Source of the DNA: Planktomarina sp.
GTDB lineage: Bacteria > Pseudomonadota > Alphaproteobacteria > Rhodobacterales > Rhodobacteraceae
Direction: 5' to 3'
DNA length: 9,980 bases
Assembly: GCA_022425445.1 (NCBI GenBank)
Contig: JAKMFM010000089.1
Coordinates: forward strand, 1 to 9,980
Below the pieces are notes generated by a model, which had not been told where the DNA came from, did not search any database, and saw nothing but the letters and a program-made list of their open reading frames with translations. The position numbers were made by a program, and so were the translations under genes. Shown here in pieces: positions 6,381-9,980 of this stretch (the first letter of the stretch is position 1; the number at the start of each line of letters is the position of its first letter).

Positions 6381-6433
6381 CCTGCTAATAATAACATACC
6401 AGACCACCAGCTTAAACTGTCAGGAGAAAGAAA

Positions 6434-7387
6434 ATGGTAGATATGACATTTGGACCCAAAGGCTGGACACCCGAGTGCCTCGGCGATCAGTTAGATAAGA
6501 CCTATGTCATCACTGGAGCCAACATTGGCGCAGGCTTTCAGGCCGCGCGCGCGCTGCTCAAGAAGAACGCGAAGGTGGTGATGCTAAATCGCTCGGCTGA
6601 AAAGTCCGAGGCTGCAATCGCAGGCCTGAAACAGGAATTTGGCGTGAAAGCCGATGTGAGCTTCATCCGAATGGACCTATCTGTGCTCGGGAGCGTGCGA
6701 GAGGCTGCCGAAGAGGTTCTGAAGACCGTTCCCCGCATCGACGCGCTGATCAATAATGCGGCAATCGCGCAGGTGCCTACACGCAGGCTGACCGTTGACG
6801 GGTTCGAAAGCCAGCTTGGAACCAATCACTACGGACATTTTTTGTTGAACGGACTACTGTTTGACCGGATTGCCAAAAGCAAAGGCCGGATCGTGGTCGT
6901 CGCTAGCCTCGGCTACAACATGGGTCTCAAGACCATCAAGTTCGAGGATATGAATTGGAGTAAAGGTTATGGCGCAAACGCCGCCTATTCGCAGAGTAAG
7001 TTGGCGCAGATGATGTTTGCCTACGAATTGCAGGACAGGCTGGCCAAGGCGGGGCGCAAGGATGTTAAGGTCTTCGTCTGCCATCCAGGCTCGTCAGCTA
7101 CTTCGCTGATCACCACCAGCGGAAACCGCACTATGCGTTTCATCTGGTGGCTGATGACCAAAACGCCGATGGTCCAGACTGCAGAGCAGGGCTCATACCC
7201 TGAGGTCATGTGCGCGACCGAAGAGGCGCTTAATGAGCAACGTGCCCTTTACGGTCCGACCGGCCGTATGGAAATGGTCGGACCGGTCGGCAAAGGTACA
7301 CTGAACGCTCATGCCTATGACAAGTCTGTCATGACGCGGCTCTGGGTTGGGTCCGAAAAAGCTGTTGGGTTCGAGTGGAATCTTTGA
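6434..7387 (+). CDS. short-chain dehydrogenase, retinol-dehydrogenase / protochlorophyllide-reductase-like
   Basis: SDR oxidoreductase of 317 residues, longer than the classical 250 and similar in plan to the retinol dehydrogenase/WWOX/protochlorophyllide reductase group. Visible motifs are TGANIGAG (27-34), LNRS with R53 at the end of strand two (suggesting NADP(H)), NNAA (107-110), S158 and the active site Y185-x3-K189 (YSQSK), followed by HPG (217-219). A C-terminal extension includes the hydrophobic patch MRFIWWLM (about 234-241), which may contact a lipophilic substrate or a membrane. AGGAG lies 8 bases upstream of the ATG, so the start is sound. It stands alone: IS6 debris lies on both sides and no co-directional partner is present. 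The substrate is unknown; members act on retinoids, steroids, chlorophyll precursors and xenobiotic carbonyls. Confidence 0.88.
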   Translation: MVDMTFGPKGWTPECLGDQLDKTYVITGANIGAGFQAARALLKKNAKVVMLNRSAEKSEAAIAGLKQEFGVKADVSFIRMDLSVLGSVREAAEEVLKTVPRIDALINNAAIAQVPTRRLTVDGFESQLGTNHYGHFLLNGLLFDRIAKSKGRIVVVASLGYNMGLKTIKFEDMNWSKGYGANAAYSQSKLAQMMFAYELQDRLAKAGRKDVKVFVCHPGSSATSLITTSGNRTMRFIWWLMTKTPMVQTAEQGSYPEVMCATEEALNEQRALYGPTGRMEMVGPVGKGTLNAHAYDKSVMTRLWVGSEKAVGFEWNL

Positions 7388-7928
7388 CCCAGCTGATAGC
7401 TGTAGTCCGAGGCGACACGACAGCCCATGAGGTACGGCAGAGGACCAGATGCCATAACTGTGGCGTGAAGGGTAACAACACGTATCAGATCGTTTACACG
7501 GGTAACTCTGACATTGCGATGGATGGGGCTGGGGTTAGGTCGGATTAGCTCTGTCGCTGGCTCTACAACTGCACGACATCGGTAAACTCCGCGGTTCAAG
7601 CCGTGTGTAACGCGGCGGAAGGTTGAGCGAAGCGAACCCTTTGAAAAAGGGCTTGACCTGATGTCCATGTGGGTGATTTATTTAAATCAATAATTTAACA
7701 GACATATTGACGTAATAATTATTGATTTCTTGCCCAAAAAGTTTCACTTAGGTTTCATCGTTAGCCTGACTCAGTAGTTATTTGGTGAGTCCAGGCGAGC
7801 TAAAGCTCACACCTCATTTCGAACTGAAGACTTGTTTAGTGTCGTAACTATGGTGCGGCGTCTGATGTGCAGATATTTGACCGCTGAAAAGGGTTACTCC
7901 ACCTAATCCTTACAGTTCACCCGCAGGA
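7388..7928. other. gene-poor stretch without a recognisable coding region
   Basis: About 540 bases after the SDR stop. The minus-strand open frame at 7315-7668 overlaps the SDR's 3' end, has no family signature and looks like a shadow. A small hairpin CCCTTT-GAA-AAAGGG (7637-7651) has no T-run. A GAGCT-AA-AGCTC palindrome lies at 7797-7808. The long AT-rich inverted repeat at 7684-7728 is listed separately. The stretch is probably decayed mobile or intergenic DNA. Confidence 0.5.
7684..7728. repeat. 12-base perfect inverted repeat, AT-rich
   Basis: AAATCAATAATT (7684-7695) is the exact reverse complement of AATTATTGATTT (7717-7728), with a 21-base spacer. A second palindrome GATTTA-TT-TAAATC (7675-7688) overlaps the left arm. 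The stretch is markedly more AT-rich than its surroundings. It could be a regulator or nucleoid-protein site, or the end of an unidentified mobile element; no T-run follows to make it a typical terminator. Confidence 0.45.
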
Positions 7929-8160
7929 CCTAGGACCGGGCCCCCCCATTTTAGGACCCCGCGCTTCGGACCACGGGCCTTTAATATTAGCGTTATAAAT
8001 TCATTGGGGGATTGTTTTGTTTGGTAACTGCATCGCTATTCACGCACCAATCTCAAGCTCAACCGTGCCGCTGCTTTCGCTGAGTGCCGTCAATGATTGA
8101 GCGCATAGGGTCAGGCTGCGCTAGCAATCTGATGCGAGTTATCATTTGTCTGACAGCACC
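7929..8160 (+). mobile_element. IS6-family remnant D: right end plus core shared with the element at 5961-6195
   Basis: Aligns along its length to 5961-6195 with only small gaps, including a GGACCGGG...CCCCGCGC.TCGGACCA core and TAAATTCATTGG. The transposase tail is readable at about 8030-8096 (HRYSRTNLKLNRAAAFAEC), with a premature TGA at 8094-8096 and the conserved W replaced by C. The right terminal repeat, read on the minus strand from 8160, is GGTGCTGTCAGACAAA, identical to remnant A. No left end is found upstream. Remnants C and D probably descend from one already defective parent. Confidence 0.65.
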
Positions 8161-8276
8161 ACTAGGTCTAATACATTTCCGAAATCGCAAGAACTGTAGA
8201 ACAGCAACAGACATTTCTGATGGACAATCACATGCGTCTTTATTGGGCGTCAGCGGGCTAACCTCAACGGCAAATA

Positions 8277-8966
8277 CTATCCAGAAAAATGGTTCGGATA
8301 GTCTGACACCAGCAAGTGTAGGGGGTCAACATCTTCCTCAATCTTGGCGAACCGACCGATGGGTTGTTCAAAAATATTGTCGGTGTTGTCGTCGTTCACG
8401 CCCGACACCTCGCCGATCAAAACGTCACCGCCTTCACCCCAAAATTTGTGCCAGTTACCGGGGCGCAGTGTAACGCTTTCACCCGGGAGCAGTTTCAAAA
8501 CATCCCCGGGGGCAAATGAACGCATCACGCCGTCACACGCGACATTAACCTTCGCGTTGCGATCAATATTGCCTTCGAAATCGCTTTCGAACATTTCGAT
8601 TGCGAGGGTGGCACCGCCGCGGTTGATGATATCTTCGGTCTTCAATAGGTGCCGGTGCATCGGGGAAATTTGGTCATTACGTGAGATCATGATCTTTTCA
8701 GCGTAGCACATGCCTCCGCCCGCGGCTAAATCGGCCTGTGATCCGTTCCTTGTGGTAAAAAGGAACAAACCTAAATTGTCAAAATCGCCTGTGCCATAAT
8801 CTGTTATGTCCCATCCCAAGCCCGCATCTATGATTCCATCAATCTGGCCATTTCGGTCTCGAAATTTGCTGGGCGACCAATAGGCAAATTGGGGGAGTCG
8901 AAACCCAAATGAGCGAATAAATTCATCAGATTGTTCAATTATTTCATTTATTTGGGAACGTTTCAT
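8277..8966 (-). CDS. D-lyxose ketol-isomerase (cupin family)
   Basis: Cupin-fold, metal-dependent aldose-ketose isomerase, converting D-lyxose to D-xylulose and usually also D-mannose to D-fructose. The 229-residue length matches the E. coli-type enzyme. The metal ligands are recognisable: H104-x-H106 and E111 in MHRHLLKTED, and H173 in the second cupin motif GNWHKFWGEGG. The cupin barrel spans roughly residues 90-190. The frame is open to 9080, but the ATG at 8966-8964 is preferred: it has a GAAGG ribosome site, starts at the family N-terminus (MKRSQINEIIEQ), and avoids overlap with the divergent LacI gene. It ends at TAG (8279-8277) near IS remnant D. The LacI regulator 83 bases away probably controls it. 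No kinase or transporter is present in the window. Confidence 0.88.
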   Translation of the reverse strand: MKRSQINEIIEQSDEFIRSFGFRLPQFAYWSPSKFRDRNGQIDGIIDAGLGWDITDYGTGDFDNLGLFLFTTRNGSQADLAAGGGMCYAEKIMISRNDQISPMHRHLLKTEDIINRGGATLAIEMFESDFEGNIDRNAKVNVACDGVMRSFAPGDVLKLLPGESVTLRPGNWHKFWGEGGDVLIGEVSGVNDDNTDNIFEQPIGRFAKIEEDVDPLHLLVSDYPNHFSG

Positions 8967-8999
8967 GGTCAACTTACCTTCGCATTTAGAAAATCTGGC

Positions 9000-9029
9000 T
9001 TGCAACCGAAAGCGGTTTCGGAATAGCCT
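9000..9029 (+). promoter_or_regulatory. candidate promoter of the LacI-family gene
   Basis: TTGCAA (9000-9005) and TAGCCT (9024-9029) are 18 bases apart, about 20 bases before the ATG. The -10 box is weak. The LacI-type operator occupies the spacer, which would give negative autoregulation if this is the promoter. Confidence 0.3.
9006..9021. promoter_or_regulatory. LacI-family operator between isomerase and regulator
   Basis: CCGAAAGCGGTTTCGG is symmetric at 14 of 16 positions around a central CG, the hallmark of LacI/GalR-family operators. It lies in the 83-base space between the divergent start codons, 39 bases upstream of the isomerase ATG and 28 bases upstream of the regulator ATG, so one bound dimer could repress both genes. 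A weaker AACGTT-centred match (8954-8963) sits at the isomerase start codon, 54 bases away. Confidence 0.65.
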
Positions 9030-9049
9030 ATTTACTGAAGGGGGACAAC

Positions 9050-9980
9050 ATGGCGCGTGTAAATTTAAAGGATTTGGCAAAACACCTTGGCTTGACCGAA
9101 GGCACGGTTTCCCGCGCTATGAACAATTATCCTGATATTTCGATGGCTACCCGGGAAAAAGTGCAAAAGGCGGCCGATGCGTTGGGCTATCGGCCCAATA
9201 ATACGGCACGTCGTTTGGCCACGGGCCGGGCCGAGGCGGTGGCGTACCTTATGCCAACCAGTCATAGCGCGACTTCCAGCCCATTTGTCTCGCAGCTTTT
9301 ACAAGGTTTGGGGGATGCTCTGGCAATGCGCGCTTGGGATCTGATGGTGGTTCAGCCACAGGCAGCAGAAGATGAACTTGAAACGTTGCGCAAGTTAGTC
9401 GCGTCGGGCAAAGTGTCTGGGGTCGTCATGTCGCGCCCCTCCAAATCTGACAGCCGCATTGAATTCCTGAAGAAATCTGGGTTCCCATTCATTGTGCACG
9501 GACGATCCCGCGATGCCGAAGGCTATGCGTGGTATGATGTCGATGGTCGTCGGGCCTTCGCAGATGCCGTTGATCATCTGGCCAGTCTTGGGCACCAACG
9601 CATTGGGTTCATTGGCGCGCCCAGTTATTTGAATTTCGCACAGGACCGCGCCGACGGATACAAGGATGGCCTTGTTGCCAACAGGATTATATTTGATCCT
9701 GATCTTGTTTCTGTGACCGAATTGACAGACGAAGGCGGGGAGCGTGCGGCACTGGACTTGCTGAATGACATAGCACCGCCGTCAGCTTTGCTTTGCGTCA
9801 ATGATGTACAGGCCATAGGTGCCTTATCTGCTATTCGCAACAAAGGGCTGATACCGGGCGAAGATGTTTCTGTCATTGGTTATGATGGCGTTTGGATGGG
9901 TCGGCATACGAACCCGCCCCTCACCACCCTTGCCCAACCGCAAGCCCATTCCGGGCGGCAGTTGGGGGATATGCTGCTGT
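9050..9980 (+). CDS. LacI-family transcriptional regulator (3' end beyond window)
   Basis: Sugar-responsive DNA-binding regulator; 310 residues are visible and the gene continues past the right edge. The N-terminal helix-turn-helix is VNLKDLAKHLGLTEGTVSRAMN (about 4-25), then DISMATREKVQKAADALGYRPN and the hinge NTARRLATGRA, all standard for the family. The periplasmic-binding-protein-like effector domain follows from about residue 62, with SLGHQRIGFIG near 182-192 and the conserved VNDVQAIGA and VIGYDG segments. The ATG at 9050 follows GGGGGAC at good spacing. It is divergent from the D-lyxose isomerase with an operator in between, so its effector is probably D-lyxose, D-mannose or a related sugar or polyol; genes downstream of the window may also be targets. 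Confidence 0.93.
   Translation, partial: MARVNLKDLAKHLGLTEGTVSRAMNNYPDISMATREKVQKAADALGYRPNNTARRLATGRAEAVAYLMPTSHSATSSPFVSQLLQGLGDALAMRAWDLMVVQPQAAEDELETLRKLVASGKVSGVVMSRPSKSDSRIEFLKKSGFPFIVHGRSRDAEGYAWYDVDGRRAFADAVDHLASLGHQRIGFIGAPSYLNFAQDRADGYKDGLVANRIIFDPDLVSVTELTDEGGERAALDLLNDIAPPSALLCVNDVQAIGALSAIRNKGLIPGEDVSVIGYDGVWMGRHTNPPLTTLAQPQAHSGRQLGDMLL

Noticed and set aside
7589..7615. GGTTCAAGCC with CCGCG/CGCGG arms, resembling a tRNA T-arm.
   Set aside because: Stem lengths do not fit a T-arm and no D-arm, anticodon arm or acceptor stem can be drawn.
7637..7651. Possible terminator hairpin CCCTTT-GAA-AAAGGG after the SDR gene.
   Set aside because: It is 250 bases from the stop, has a six-pair stem and no following T-run.

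Overview
The window looks like an IS-rich accessory region of an alphaproteobacterium, most likely of the Rhodobacterales (Roseobacter) type. This is inferred from the protein families, the moderate GC of the genes with AT-richer spacers, and Rhodobacterales-like IS6 ends; no marker gene is present to prove it.

Layout from left to right. (1) 1-323, minus strand: N-terminus of a Gfo/Idh/MocA NAD(P)-dependent oxidoreductase running off the left edge. (2) 586-831: a small unrecognised ORF whose stop codon lies on the first base of an IS6-family transposon remnant (831-942). (3) 953-1699, minus: a TSUP (TauE/SafE-type) membrane transporter, followed by a second IS6 remnant (1814-1898). (4) 1908-5728: a catabolic module made of a FadR-type GntR regulator (minus) and a divergent three-gene operon. 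The operon encodes a mandelate-racemase-subgroup acid-sugar dehydratase, a zinc alcohol dehydrogenase and a KduD-like short-chain dehydrogenase. Both internal junctions are 4-base ATGA overlaps. (5) 5740-6195: an internally deleted IS6 derivative with both ends. (6) 6434-7387: an isolated SDR of the retinol-dehydrogenase/protochlorophyllide-reductase-like type. (7) 7388-8276: gene-poor debris with an AT-rich inverted repeat and a further IS6 3' end (7929-8160). (8) 8277-8966, minus: a D-lyxose ketol-isomerase, divergent from a LacI-family regulator (9050 to the right edge), with a near-perfect LacI-type operator between them.

Functionally the genes point to carbohydrate use. The central operon should dehydrate a sugar acid to a 2-keto-3-deoxy acid and carry out two NAD(P)-linked oxidations, under local control by the GntR regulator; two inverted repeats flank the operon promoter. 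The isomerase would interconvert D-lyxose/D-xylulose or D-mannose/D-fructose under LacI control. No substrate-binding protein or sugar transporter is visible.

The least expected structure is the IS6 scarring. Four 3' ends and one 5' end of the same IS6-like family, all in the same orientation, sit tightly against gene ends (9 nt after the regulator stop, 11 nt after the operon stop, and on the stop of the small ORF). They cut the window into single-gene or single-operon blocks, as expected of IS26-like modular assembly. I found no clearly new defence or RNA system here.
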